Assembly (NCBI RefSeq): GCF_026341515.1
Contig: NZ_JAPEOK010000002.1
Span: forward strand, 1-64,000
Length of the DNA stretch: 64,000 bases
Origin: Streptomyces sp. NBC_00878
GTDB lineage: Bacteria > Actinomycetota > Actinomycetes > Streptomycetales > Streptomycetaceae
Reading direction: 5' to 3'
Position 1 is the first letter of the stretch, and every line of letters starts with the position of its first letter. This document shows, piece by piece, positions 15,483-24,267 of this stretch. The notes below the pieces were generated by a model that had not been told where the DNA came from, ran no database searches, and saw nothing but the letters and a program-made list of their open reading frames with translations. Position numbers and translations under genes: made by a program.

Positions 15483-17519
15483 GTGAAATACCGCGAGCAC
15501 TTCGACCGGCAGGTCACACGTCAGGACGTCTGGATCCCCACCCGGGACGGGCGGACGCACCTGCACGCCCGAATCTGGCGCCCGACCGACGCCGAGGCAA
15601 AACCCGTGCCCGCCCTCCTCGAATACCTCCCGTACCGCAAGACCGACTGGACCGCCCCCCGAGACGCCCAACGCCACCCCTGGTACGCCGGCCACGGCTA
15701 CGCCTCCGTACGCGTCGACATCCGCGGCCACGGCGACAGCGAGGGAACCCCCGGCGACGAGTACGACGCACAGGAACTCGCGGACGGTGTCGACGTCGTC
15801 AACTGGCTTGCCGCGCAGCCCTGGTGCACCGGCAAGGTCGGCATGTTCGGCATCTCCTGGGGCGGCTTCAACTCCCTCCAGATCGCCGCCCTCGCCCCCG
15901 AACCGCTGAAGGCGATCGTCACGGTCTGCTCGACGGACGACCGCTACGACAACGACGTGCACTACACGGGCGGCGCCGTCCTCGGCATCGACATGCTCGC
16001 CTGGGCGGGCACGATGCTGGCGTTCGCCGCCCGCCCGCCGGACCCCACGAGCGTCGGCGAGGACCGCTGGCTGCCGATGTGGCGCGAGCGTCTCGAAGCC
16101 CTCGACCCCTTCCTGCACACCTGGCTGGCACACCAGCAACGCGACGACTACTGGCGGCACGGCAGCGTCTGCGAGGACTACACGGCGATCGACGCGGCGG
16201 TCCTGGCCGTCGGCGGCTGGAACGACCCCTACCGCGACACCGTGCTGCGGCTCGTGGAACACCTGCCCGACGACCGAGTACGGGGGATCGTCGGGCCCTG
16301 GTCGCATCAGTACCCGGATCGCGGTCTGCCGCCCGGGCCCGCGATCGGGTTCCTCCAGGAGACCCTCCGCTGGTGGGACCAGCACCTCAAGGGCGAGGAC
16401 ACCGGCGTCATGCGCGAGCCCAAACTCCGCGCCTGGCTGAACGACCCGGTCCCGCCCGCCACTTCGTACGACGTGATGCCTGGACGTTGGGTGGGCGACC
16501 ATAACTGGCCCTCCCCATCCGTCAGTTGGGACGAGCGGCCCCTCGGGGGGACCGCCGCCGCCCCCGTCCTCGTACGGTCTCCCCAGCACACCGGTCTCGA
16601 CGCCGGGCGCTTCTTCCCCTTCGGCAACGCGAGTGATCTGCCGCCCGACCAGCGGGAGGAGGACGGCCGTTCGGTCTGTTTCGACTCGGGGCCGTTGGAC
16701 GGGAGAGTGGAGATCCTGGGGCGTCCGCGCGTTCGGCTCCGGCTCGACAGTGCGGCACCGCGCGCCCACGTCGTCGCCCGCGTCTGCGACGTCGCGCCCG
16801 ACGGCTCGTCCACCCTCGTCACCCGTGGCGTTCTCAACCTGCTGAGCAGGCACGGGCGCGACCGGGCCGTGGAGTGGACCCCGGGCACGTACGAAACCGT
16901 GGAGTTCGAGCTCAACGGCATCGGGTACGCCTTCCCGCCCGGCCACCGCATCCGGGTCGCCGTCTCGGACACGTACTGGCCCTGGGTGTGGCCGCACGGC
17001 GAGCGCGGCCAGTTGACCGTGCTGCCCGCCGAGAGCGCCCTGCTCCTTCCTGTTCGGGACCCCGCGTCGGACGAGGACGAGGACGGGGACGGACGTCGGG
17101 AGTCCATTCGTTTCGAAGAGCCCGAGCAGGCCCCGCCGCTGCCCGTTACCTACGAGCGGTCCGCCGAAGCGGCACCCGAGCGGCTGGTCACCTGTGACGT
17201 CGCGAAGGGCGAGTGGACGTTGGAGGTCGATCCCAACTACGGCGGATCGCGGGTCTACCCGGACGGGCTGCGCTACGAGGAGAGCGCCCGCGAGACGTAC
17301 CGGATTCGAGCCGACGATCCGCTGTCGGCGCGGGCCGTCTCCGAGTGGGCGATCCGGCTGCGCCGCGGCGACGACTGGGACGCTGAGATCATGACGCGTA
17401 CGGAGCTGCGGGCCACGGCCACGGAGTTCATCATGGACAGTCGCATGGAAACACGGGCGGACGGAGAAACAGTGGTCAAGCGCGCATGGCACCGCACCAC
17501 CCCGAGGACGTCCGCGTGA
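15483..17519 (+). CDS. CocE/NonD family hydrolase (X-prolyl dipeptidyl-peptidase / cocaine-esterase type)
   Basis: 678 residues, ATG after AAGGAG. The N-terminal alpha/beta-hydrolase domain has an oxyanion segment LLEYLPYRKTDW, the nucleophile elbow FGISWGGF near residue 121, the acid in VGGWNDPY near 245 and the His in GPWSHQYPD near 275. The C-terminal jelly-roll domain (from about 400; RPRVRLRLDS, GHRIRVAVSDTYWPWVWP) is typical of the family. It should hydrolyse acyl or amide bonds of small molecules or proline dipeptides. Its stop overlaps the start of the TetR gene, which probably controls it. Confidence 0.93.
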   Translation: MKYREHFDRQVTRQDVWIPTRDGRTHLHARIWRPTDAEAKPVPALLEYLPYRKTDWTAPRDAQRHPWYAGHGYASVRVDIRGHGDSEGTPGDEYDAQELADGVDVVNWLAAQPWCTGKVGMFGISWGGFNSLQIAALAPEPLKAIVTVCSTDDRYDNDVHYTGGAVLGIDMLAWAGTMLAFAARPPDPTSVGEDRWLPMWRERLEALDPFLHTWLAHQQRDDYWRHGSVCEDYTAIDAAVLAVGGWNDPYRDTVLRLVEHLPDDRVRGIVGPWSHQYPDRGLPPGPAIGFLQETLRWWDQHLKGEDTGVMREPKLRAWLNDPVPPATSYDVMPGRWVGDHNWPSPSVSWDERPLGGTAAAPVLVRSPQHTGLDAGRFFPFGNASDLPPDQREEDGRSVCFDSGPLDGRVEILGRPRVRLRLDSAAPRAHVVARVCDVAPDGSSTLVTRGVLNLLSRHGRDRAVEWTPGTYETVEFELNGIGYAFPPGHRIRVAVSDTYWPWVWPHGERGQLTVLPAESALLLPVRDPASDEDEDGDGRRESIRFEEPEQAPPLPVTYERSAEAAPERLVTCDVAKGEWTLEVDPNYGGSRVYPDGLRYEESARETYRIRADDPLSARAVSEWAIRLRRGDDWDAEIMTRTELRATATEFIMDSRMETRADGETVVKRAWHRTTPRTSA

Positions 17520-18166
17520 AGGCCGCGAAGACGCCCCGCCGTGCCGTCGCCGCCGCCGACCGCACCCGCCAGCCCACCGAGGTCCGCCGCCGGCTCATCG
17601 TGGAGGCCGCCGTCCCGCTCATCGCGGAGCGCGGGTACGCCTCGGTGGGGGTTCGGGACGTCGCCGCCGCGGCCGGGGTGTCCGTGGGTACCGTCACGTA
17701 CCACTTCGGCAGTGTGCAGGAGATCCTCTCCGAAGCGATGGTGCTGCACATCGAGCGCTACTACGCGGCGCTGAACGAGGCCGCCGAGCAGGCGGCCGGC
17801 AGTGGCGAGGCACTGCGGCTGCTCATCGACGCGCTGTTCACCGAGGACACCGACCGGCACTGGCGCATGTGGTTCGACTACTGGAGCGCGGGCGACCGTG
17901 GCCAGGACCCCGAGCAGGCCTTCGCCGTCGGCCAGGCCAAGCGGTACGAGGACTGGCACAGCCAGATCCGTGCCCTGGTCGAACGGGGCGTCGCCGACGG
18001 GGAGTTCGTCTGCGCCGACCCGGCCGGTTTCACCGTCCGCTTCGCCGCGCTCTCCGACGGGCTGGCCCTCCAGCGGTTGCGGCAGTCGCCCGCGCTGAGC
18101 ACGGAGGACGCGCGTCGGCATCTGTACCGACTGGTCGAGTCCGAGCTGCGGACGGGCGGCCAGTAG
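17516..18166 (+). CDS. TetR family transcriptional regulator
   Basis: 216 residues from GTG at 17516, which overlaps the hydrolase stop (GTGA) and follows GAGGA by 7 bases; an ATG 30 bases upstream lacks a ribosome site. The helix-turn-helix lies at about residues 20-65 (RRRLIVEAAVPLIAERGYAS to GVSVGTVTYHFGS). The rest is the helical ligand-binding domain with a TetR_C-like segment. As a co-transcribed neighbour it probably represses or tunes the CocE-type hydrolase operon; the ligand is unknown. Confidence 0.92.
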   Translation: MKAAKTPRRAVAAADRTRQPTEVRRRLIVEAAVPLIAERGYASVGVRDVAAAAGVSVGTVTYHFGSVQEILSEAMVLHIERYYAALNEAAEQAAGSGEALRLLIDALFTEDTDRHWRMWFDYWSAGDRGQDPEQAFAVGQAKRYEDWHSQIRALVERGVADGEFVCADPAGFTVRFAALSDGLALQRLRQSPALSTEDARRHLYRLVESELRTGGQ

Positions 18167-18232
18167 CGCGTCGCAAGTTGCCGGTTCCTGTTCCCGGCCG
18201 CGGCACCGACGTCGTCATCGTCATCGTCGTCG

Positions 18233-19066
18233 TCACAGCGGGGCGCGGTAGGCCTCGAAGACCGTGAGCCGGGACGTGATCGTGTGTGACGCCGTGGTCA
18301 GCGCCACCAGCATCCGGGCGATGTTGCTGCCCGCCGTGGGTGCGACCACCGACAGCGCACCCGCGTACGGATGGTCGGCGCCCCGCACGGGCACCGCGAC
18401 GGCGAGATAGCCCGGGCGGTGTTCCTCGATCTCCGTCGCGTAGCCCTGTTCCCTGATGCGGACCAACTCGTCGGGGAGCTGTGCGGCGGTCAGGGTACGG
18501 GGTGTGCGGCGGCGCATCAGCGGCACGACCGCGGGCAGCGGGTACTGGTCCGGGAGCATGGCGAGGGTCAGTTTTCCGGCGGCGGTGCTGTGCAGCTGGA
18601 TGTGCCGCCCGCCCAGGCTGGAGCGGGCCCGGTTGCGGTGGCCACCGACGTTCTCGATGCACAGCAGTTCCGACGCGTTCGGTACGGACAGCGTGACGGC
18701 GTTGTCGAGGGCCTGCGCGAGGTTCTCGATGACGGGCCGTGCCGCCTCGCGCAGGGTCCGCTGACGGGGTGCGCGCAGGCCGATCTCGTACAGCTGCAGC
18801 CCGAGCCGGTAGTGGGAGCCCTCCCGCTCCAGGAGTTCGCCGGCGACCAGCTCCTGGCAGAGGCGGTGGACGGTGGCCTTCGCGACTCCGGTGCGGGTCG
18901 TGAGCTCGGTGAGGCTGAGCGAGAAGTCGTTGTCCCGGAAGGCACCCAGAATGAGCCCGACCTTGCCGAGGACCGTCTTGGGAGGCTCCTCGTCCGTCCT
19001 GGTCACTTCCTCGCGTTCACGGTGGGGCACTTCCTCGCGTTCACGGTGGGCGCGCGCAGTTGTCAC
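18233..19066 (-). CDS. IclR family transcriptional regulator
   Basis: 277 residues. After a charged N-terminal stretch with a duplicated HREREEV motif, the winged helix-turn-helix covers about residues 30-90 (VGLILGAFRD, LTTRTGVAKATVHRLCQEL). The effector domain follows (ENVGGHRNRARSSLGG, LHSTAAGKLTLAML, IREQGYATEIEEHRPGYLAVAVPV). IclR proteins sense small organic acids or aromatics. The target is not evident: the gene is convergent to the TetR gene and lies downstream of the Lrp gene. It is closely related in sequence to the IclR gene at 31588-32400 in the catabolic island and may have been duplicated from it. Confidence 0.93.
   Translation of the reverse strand: MTTARAHREREEVPHREREEVTRTDEEPPKTVLGKVGLILGAFRDNDFSLSLTELTTRTGVAKATVHRLCQELVAGELLEREGSHYRLGLQLYEIGLRAPRQRTLREAARPVIENLAQALDNAVTLSVPNASELLCIENVGGHRNRARSSLGGRHIQLHSTAAGKLTLAMLPDQYPLPAVVPLMRRRTPRTLTAAQLPDELVRIREQGYATEIEEHRPGYLAVAVPVRGADHPYAGALSVVAPTAGSNIARMLVALTTASHTITSRLTVFEAYRAPL
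19004..19051. repeat. 24-bp tandem duplication in the 5' end of the IclR gene
   Basis: Two copies (19004-19027 and 19028-19051) differ only at the last base. They encode HREREEV twice near the N-terminus, ahead of the DNA-binding domain, and do not break the frame. Confidence 0.9.
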
Positions 19067-19145
19067 GATCCGTCCTCCTCACCTCGGTGGCACATTCCCC
19101 GGAAGGGGCGGCCACCAGAACGAGGAGATGAAATATAGGCGCTCC

Positions 19146-20207
19146 TCAGTTTCGTGGCGATGTACTCGTTGTCACGTTTTCGACCGCGGGGTGCGGGGCC
19201 TGGGGGTGTCGCAGCGGGACGACGCCCACGGAGCGGCCGTCCCGGTCCAGGAGCCGCCCCATGTGTTTGACCGTGCGCAGCACCACCGAGCGGTCGCTGA
19301 TGGTGAGGCGGGGCAACCGCCGCGAGAGGTGGGCCTCGAAGGCGTGCACGTCCCGCAGGTCGCGCAGCCAGACGTCGATCACCAGGTTGTGCGGTCCCGC
19401 CGTGATGGCGCAGGAGCGGACCTCGCGCACTCCGGACAGCACCTGGCTGGTCTCCTCCACGTACTGGCCCGGGACCGAGGCGAAGTAGACAGCGGACAGG
19501 GGCCAGCCCGACAGGGGGCGGGCGAGGTCGCAGCGCAGGCTCAGCCGGGCGGCGAGCAGTGACTGCAGTCTGCGGCGCACTGTAGTGAGGCTCGTGTCCG
19601 TCGCCGCCGAGAGGTCGCGCAGCGACATGCGTCCGTCCGTGCCCAGCAGCTCCAGCAGACGCGTGTCCAGGTCGTCCCATCGGCCCTCGGCCGCGTGCGC
19701 GGGCAGAGCGGACGGCGTGGCCGCCGCCTCGACGCGCGCGCTCTGGGCCTCGTCCAGACTGCGCAGCCGCCAGCGGCTGCCCTCGGTCGGCACGCCCGTC
19801 GACACGTGCGTACGTGTGGCCCGTACTCCCGGTGTCCGCTGGAACAGGAGGGCGGAGGCGCGCGCCAGTTCGTCCAGGCTGCGGGCCTGTACGGCTGCCA
19901 CCAGATCCCGGCCGCCCGCCGTGAGCTTGATGTTCGCCACCGCCGGGTCCCGGGCGAACGCCATCGCCACGTCCTCGGCGAGGCCCGGCTCGGTGTCCAC
20001 CTCCACCACGCCGGTCACCACGATCCGCGTGTTGGACAGCCGCGGATAGGCGGTCACCCAGGCCAGGCCCGCCTCCTCCAGCCGGTGCCAGCGGCGCGCG
20101 GCCGTGACCGGGTTGACCCCCAGCACCTCGCCGACGAGTGTCCACGGGGCCCTCGGGTGGATCTGCAGGACGTGGACGACACCCCGGTCCAGTTCGTCGA
20201 GCTCCAT
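19146..20207 (-). CDS. Lrp/AsnC family regulator with two tandem Lrp units
   Basis: 353 residues from ATG at 20207, where the conserved domain starts (MELDELDRGVVHVLQIH). The first unit has a HTH at about 1-60 and a RAM/ligand-binding domain at about 70-155. The second HTH is at about 180-240 (DDLDTRLLELLGTDGRMSLRDLSAATDTSLTTVRRRLQ), followed by a second RAM domain. An upstream ATG at 20354 has a better ribosome site (AAGGGAG) but would add a low-complexity leader and leave only 48 bases to the divergent gene, so it is less likely. It is divergent from the amidohydrolase-AbgT operon and is its probable regulator. Confidence 0.88.
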   Translation of the reverse strand: MELDELDRGVVHVLQIHPRAPWTLVGEVLGVNPVTAARRWHRLEEAGLAWVTAYPRLSNTRIVVTGVVEVDTEPGLAEDVAMAFARDPAVANIKLTAGGRDLVAAVQARSLDELARASALLFQRTPGVRATRTHVSTGVPTEGSRWRLRSLDEAQSARVEAAATPSALPAHAAEGRWDDLDTRLLELLGTDGRMSLRDLSAATDTSLTTVRRRLQSLLAARLSLRCDLARPLSGWPLSAVYFASVPGQYVEETSQVLSGVREVRSCAITAGPHNLVIDVWLRDLRDVHAFEAHLSRRLPRLTISDRSVVLRTVKHMGRLLDRDGRSVGVVPLRHPQAPHPAVENVTTSTSPRN

Positions 20208-20402
20208 GGAGGCCCCCGCCGAGGCCCCGGCCCCTGCTTCTGCCGTTGCTTCCGTCGCGGCAGAATCCTGCACTCCCCGGGGTGGCGCTTCTCTGCGTAC
20301 GCCGAGGGAATCCGGCGAGAAATCTGCATCGTCACACCAGGTTTTCCTGTGCATTCCACACTCCCTTCGCCTGCATCCACTACGGAGGAGTGACCCCGCC
20401 CT
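20208..20402. promoter_or_regulatory. Divergent promoter region between the Lrp and amidohydrolase genes
   Basis: The spacer should hold both promoters. The stretch 20325-20365 is locally AT-richer (CACACCAGGTTTTCCTGTGC), and GGAGGAG at 20384-20390 is the ribosome site for the amidohydrolase start at 20403, with a longish 12-base spacer. ATG 20354 on the minus strand, preceded by AAGGGAG, is the alternative Lrp start. Confidence 0.45.
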
Positions 20403-21725
20403 ATGACCTCTGCCACGACCCCGGAGACCGCGCGGACCGCCCTGCGGATCCACAACGCCCGGCTCATCGACGGCACCGGCTCGTCGCCCGTGGACGACGC
20501 CGTCGTCGTCATCGATGCCCAGGGCACCATCACCTACGCCGGAGCGGCCGCGACCGCGCCTTCGGCCGTCGTCGGCTCCTCTGTCCGCGTAGTCGACGCC
20601 GGTGGCCGCACCGTACTCCCCGGCTTCTTCGACTGCCACGTCCACCTCGCCTACGCACAGGGCTCGCCGCCGTCCCGCCGCGCGGAACTCGACCCCGTCC
20701 TGGTCACCCTGGACACGGCCGCGCGGCTGCGCCAGACCCTCGACGCCGGTATCACCACCGCCCGCGACCTGGGCGGTCTGTCGGCGGGCTACCGCACGGC
20801 CGTCGAGACCGGACGAACGGTGGGCCCGCGCCTGCACACGGCCGTCCGCATCATCAGCCACACCGGCGGCCACGCCGATGTGCGCCTGCCCGACGGTACG
20901 GATCTGAGTGCCGGGATGTCCGAGATCGCGGACAGCACCGACGCGGCCAGGCTCGCGGTGCGCCGGGTCCTGCGCGACGGCGCCGACCTGGTGAAGGTCT
21001 GTGCCACGGGCGGCATGGGCAGCCCCTACGACGATCCGGACGACGAAGGCCTGCTGGAGGAGGAGATCCGGGCGGTCGTGGACGAGGCCCGACGGCACGG
21101 CGGCAAGCCGGTCGCGGCCCACGCCCAGGGCAACGCGGGCATCCTCACCGCGATCCGCGGCGGAGTGACCAGCATCGAGCACGGCTACGGTCTGGACGAC
21201 CGGGCGCTGGACATGGCGGGCGAACGCGGCGTCTTCGTCGTACCGACGCTGTCCACCGTGTACGCGGGCATCAACAAGGACACGATGCCGGACTACCACT
21301 ACCAGAAGAAGGTCCGCTGGTCCGGTACCACCAAGGAGAACATCGCCCGGGCCATCGAGTACGGTGCCCGGATCGCGCTCGGCACCGACGCGGCGGTCGG
21401 TCCGCACGGCGTGAACCTGATGGAACTCAGCTATCTGGTGGACCTCGGCATGGACCCCATGGCCGCCATCGTCGCCGGCACCCGCACCTCCGCCGAACTC
21501 CTCGGCCTCGCCGACCGGCTGGGCACCCTCACCGCCGGTCACACCGCGGACCTGGTCGTCTGCGACGGCGATCCGCTCCAGGACATCGGCGTCCTCGGCG
21601 ACCCGGCCAACATCGTGTGCGTCGTCCAGGACGGCGTCGTCCGCAAGGACCTCCTGAACCTCCCCGCCCCGGCCCCGGTCCCCGCCCCGGCCACCGACAC
21701 CCTCCCCACCGGAAGGCGGCCCTGA
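20403..21725 (+). CDS. Amidohydrolase family metal-dependent hydrolase (imidazolonepropionase / Xaa-Pro dipeptidase-like)
   Basis: 440 residues. Metal ligands of the amidohydrolase superfamily are all present: FFDCHVHLAY (HxH, near residue 78), the bridging Lys in LVKVCATGG near 200, His in VAAHAQGN near 240, His in SIEHGYGL near 260 and Asp in ALGTDAA near 325. The C-terminal composite beta domain closes at LTAGHTADLVVCDGDPL. Relatives cleave X-Pro dipeptides, organophosphates or cyclic amides. The stop overlaps the start of the AbgT-type transporter, so it should act in the cytoplasm on the imported compound, for example an aminoacyl amide or dipeptide (inference). Confidence 0.92.
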   Translation: MTSATTPETARTALRIHNARLIDGTGSSPVDDAVVVIDAQGTITYAGAAATAPSAVVGSSVRVVDAGGRTVLPGFFDCHVHLAYAQGSPPSRRAELDPVLVTLDTAARLRQTLDAGITTARDLGGLSAGYRTAVETGRTVGPRLHTAVRIISHTGGHADVRLPDGTDLSAGMSEIADSTDAARLAVRRVLRDGADLVKVCATGGMGSPYDDPDDEGLLEEEIRAVVDEARRHGGKPVAAHAQGNAGILTAIRGGVTSIEHGYGLDDRALDMAGERGVFVVPTLSTVYAGINKDTMPDYHYQKKVRWSGTTKENIARAIEYGARIALGTDAAVGPHGVNLMELSYLVDLGMDPMAAIVAGTRTSAELLGLADRLGTLTAGHTADLVVCDGDPLQDIGVLGDPANIVCVVQDGVVRKDLLNLPAPAPVPAPATDTLPTGRRP

Positions 21726-23296
21726 TGTCCTCACAGACCGAACTCCCCGCCCCACCCACCAAGTCCCCGGACACCGGCAGAGCCACGCCTCTCGACCGGG
21801 TGCTCGCGCTCATCGAGCGGGCCGGGAACGCCCTGCCCAACCCGGTCGTCCTGTTCGCCGCCCTGTTCCTCCTGCTGGCGGTCGTCTCCACCGCGCTCGA
21901 CCTGGGCGGAGTCTCCGTCAAGGTCCCCGGCGGCGACGAGACCAAGCACATCACCGGCCTGCTCACCGGCGAGGGCGTCGGCTGGCTGGTGGAGAACCTC
22001 GTCGTCAACTTCGCCACCTTCCCCCCGATCGGCGCCGTACTGGTGCTGATCATGGTGGTGGGGCTCTGCGAGAAGACGGGCCTGCTGGAGACCCTGATGC
22101 GGGCGACCCTGGCCAGGGTGCCCCGCCCGGTGCTGCCGTACGCGGTGGCGCTCATCGCCAGCCAGGCGCACATGATGAGCGACGTCGCCGCCATCGTGCT
22201 GCCCCCGCTCGCCGCCCTGGTCTTCAAGAGCGCGGGACGTCACCCCGTCGCGGGCCTCATCGGCGGCTTCGCCTGTGTCACCGCCGGCTACGCGGCCGGG
22301 TTCACCATCGGCTCCCTCGACGCCCTGTACGTCGGCATCACCCAGCAGGCGGCCTCGGTGCTCCCGGCCGCCGAAGGCCTCGACATCCATCTGCTCATCA
22401 ACTACTTCTTCACGGCCGCGAGCAGCCTCGTACTGGCCGCGGTGGGCGGATTCCTCATCAGCCGCGTCCTGGAACCCCGGCTCGGAACCTACGAGCCCGC
22501 CGGCGAGGAGCCCGAGGACCGCGACCTGACCCTCACCCCGGTCCAGCGGCGGGCACTGCTGCGCACCGCGCTGGTCGTCATCGTCTACCTGGCCGGCGTG
22601 CTCTCCCTGTGGCTGCCGGAGGGCGCGCCGCTGCGCGGCGAGGGCGGGGCCTTCGTGCCCTCGCCGCTGCTCTCCGGCATCGTCCCCGTCCTGTTCGGCG
22701 CCTTCCTGCTGGCCGGACTGACGTACGGCTTCAGCGTGAAGCAGCTGACCAAGGCCGAGGACGTGACCAACGCCGTCACCGAGTCGGTGAAGACCATGTC
22801 CGGCTACCTCGTGATGATGTTCGTCGCCGCCCAGGTCATCGCCCTGTTCACCTGGTCGAACGTCGGTGTGCTGCTGGCGGTGAAGGGCGCCGCGCTGTTC
22901 GACTCGATGGGCGTGACCGGCTTCTGGGCGATCCTGGTGTTCGTCCTGCTGGTCTCCTGCCTCAACCTGTTCATCCTCTCCGGCTCGGCCCTGTGGTCCC
23001 TGGTCGGACCGGTCTTCGTCCCCGCGTTCATGCTCATGGGGATGAGCCCGGCGCTCACCCAGGCCGCCTTCCGGATCGGTGACTCGGCGACCGGCGTGAT
23101 CACCCCGATGAACCCCTATGTGTTCCTGATCCTGGCGATGCTCCGCCAGTACGAGCCCGACGCCAAGCTCGGCACGCTCATCTCCCGGCTCGCCATCTTC
23201 GTGGTGCCGTTCATGCTGGTGTGGCTGGCGATCCTGGGCGTCTTCTACGGCTTCGACCTGCCGCTCGGACCCGGCGCCCACATCGGTCTGAAGTGA
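21725..23296 (+). CDS. AbgT family transporter (p-aminobenzoyl-glutamate-type permease)
   Basis: 523 residues; ATG at 21725 overlaps the previous stop. About 12 membrane segments and hallmark stretches of the AbgT family are visible: ERAGNALPNPVVLFAALF near residue 25, GVGWLVENLVVNFATFPPIG, ASQAHMMSDVAAIVLPPLAA near 140, and the C-terminal RIGDSATGVITPMNPYVFLI near 450. Characterised members move p-aminobenzoyl-glutamate or expel sulfonamides. Coupling to an amidohydrolase gene mirrors abgA/abgB-abgT in E. coli, although the hydrolase family here is different. Confidence 0.94.
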   Translation: MSSQTELPAPPTKSPDTGRATPLDRVLALIERAGNALPNPVVLFAALFLLLAVVSTALDLGGVSVKVPGGDETKHITGLLTGEGVGWLVENLVVNFATFPPIGAVLVLIMVVGLCEKTGLLETLMRATLARVPRPVLPYAVALIASQAHMMSDVAAIVLPPLAALVFKSAGRHPVAGLIGGFACVTAGYAAGFTIGSLDALYVGITQQAASVLPAAEGLDIHLLINYFFTAASSLVLAAVGGFLISRVLEPRLGTYEPAGEEPEDRDLTLTPVQRRALLRTALVVIVYLAGVLSLWLPEGAPLRGEGGAFVPSPLLSGIVPVLFGAFLLAGLTYGFSVKQLTKAEDVTNAVTESVKTMSGYLVMMFVAAQVIALFTWSNVGVLLAVKGAALFDSMGVTGFWAILVFVLLVSCLNLFILSGSALWSLVGPVFVPAFMLMGMSPALTQAAFRIGDSATGVITPMNPYVFLILAMLRQYEPDAKLGTLISRLAIFVVPFMLVWLAILGVFYGFDLPLGPGAHIGLK

Positions 23297-23311
23297 CCCC
23301 CGCACACGACA

Positions 23312-23347
23312 GGCCGACTCCACCGGTGAGATCCGGTGGAGTCGGCC
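23312..23347 (+). terminator. Strong rho-independent-type hairpin after the AbgT gene
   Basis: A perfect 15-base stem (GGCCGACTCCACCGG and its complement) with a 6-base loop starts 15 bases after the AbgT stop, and a CGACA/TGTCG outer pairing can extend it. It separates the AbgT operon from the convergent catabolic operon. Confidence 0.85.
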
Positions 23348-23427
23348 ACGTGTCGTCGGCTCGCGCGACGACGACGGCGATGGCGACGGCACAGAAGGTT
23401 CTCGTACGCCGTCCGCGCCGCCTCGCC

Positions 23428-24267
23428 TCAGCCGCGAGCCGTCCATTCCAGCACGACCTTGGCGAACTCCTCGGGCAGCTGCTCCGGGACGGGGACATGG
23501 CCGCCGGACAGGACCCGCGTCTCGCAGCCGAGCGCCGCGGCGAACTTCTCCAGCCCGGGCAGCGAGTAGTGGTCCCCCGGGGCACAGACAGCGAGCGTAC
23601 GGGCCGTGATGAGCGGCAGCCGCTGGTCCATGCCGTACCGCCGGACCGCCTCGTGGCCCTCCTCGACCCGGTCGAGGACGGTCAGCGCGTCGACCATGAA
23701 CCGGTTCAGAGCCGCCTCCTGGCCCTCTGCGTAGAAGCCGCGGCGCCGGTTCCAGAGCTCCACCAGGTGTGATCCGTCCGGCCGGGGCACGACGTGGTCG
23801 ACGGGCTTGCGCCCGGCCGCCGTACGGCGTTTCTCGTCGTCGATGAAGGCCGTGGCCGAGAGCAGCAGGCTGGATACGCGGTCCTGGTAGCGGGCGGCGA
23901 GTTCGACCGCGACGACTCCGCCCGTGTGGTGTCCGACCAGATGGAAGCGTTCCAGCCCAAGAGCTTCGATCAGTGCGCCGGCGGCGTCGGCGAAACGCTC
24001 GATGGAGTGCGGTCCGGCCGGTTTCGCGGAGGCGCCGAAGCCCAGGGTGTCCATGGCGACGGCCCGGTGCGCCGTGCCGACCAGGGGCAGCACGTCGAGG
24101 TACTCGGTCCAGGAGCGCGGGGTCTGGTGGAGCAGCAGGACGGGCTCGCCGGTACCGCACTCCACGTAGTGCAACTGCCCGAAGGGGCTGGGTGCGTAGC
24201 CCCTTCGCAGGGCGTCCGTCAGGGGACTGACTATCGCGGGTGTGCCCGGCGTGGGCGTGTCAGTCAT
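23428..24267 (-). CDS. Alpha/beta-fold hydrolase with a non-canonical nucleophile elbow
   Basis: 279 residues. The fold is clear: LHYVECGTGEPVLLLHQTPRSW, VAMDTLGFGAS, a C-terminal acid in CAPGDHYS and His in SGGHVPVP. The nucleophile elbow, however, reads VGHHTGG, so His occupies the place where Ser (GxSxG) or Asp normally sits. The enzyme may use another nucleophile, act as a lyase or isomerase, or be a non-hydrolytic relative. It is the last gene of a seven-gene operon (ferredoxin reductase to hydrolase), overlapping the LLM gene by four bases. Confidence 0.88.
   Translation of the reverse strand: MTDTPTPGTPAIVSPLTDALRRGYAPSPFGQLHYVECGTGEPVLLLHQTPRSWTEYLDVLPLVGTAHRAVAMDTLGFGASAKPAGPHSIERFADAAGALIEALGLERFHLVGHHTGGVVAVELAARYQDRVSSLLLSATAFIDDEKRRTAAGRKPVDHVVPRPDGSHLVELWNRRRGFYAEGQEAALNRFMVDALTVLDRVEEGHEAVRRYGMDQRLPLITARTLAVCAPGDHYSLPGLEKFAAALGCETRVLSGGHVPVPEQLPEEFAKVVLEWTARG

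Noticed and set aside
15354..17492. 712-codon minus-strand ORF opposite the CocE-type gene
   Set aside because: Shadow of the third-codon GC bias of the real gene; no recognisable motif and no ribosome site.
17486..17515. Earlier ATG start for the TetR gene
   Set aside because: No ribosome site; GTG at 17516 overlaps the upstream stop and follows GAGGA at normal distance.
20208..21755. Long N-terminal extension of the Lrp reading frame over the amidohydrolase gene
   Set aside because: The frame is open only because of GC bias; conserved Lrp sequence begins at 20207 and the opposite strand is a clear metal-dependent hydrolase.
21731..24160. 809-codon minus-strand ORF opposite the AbgT gene
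   Set aside because: Low-complexity Asp/Gly/Glu/His-rich shadow, with no homology pattern.
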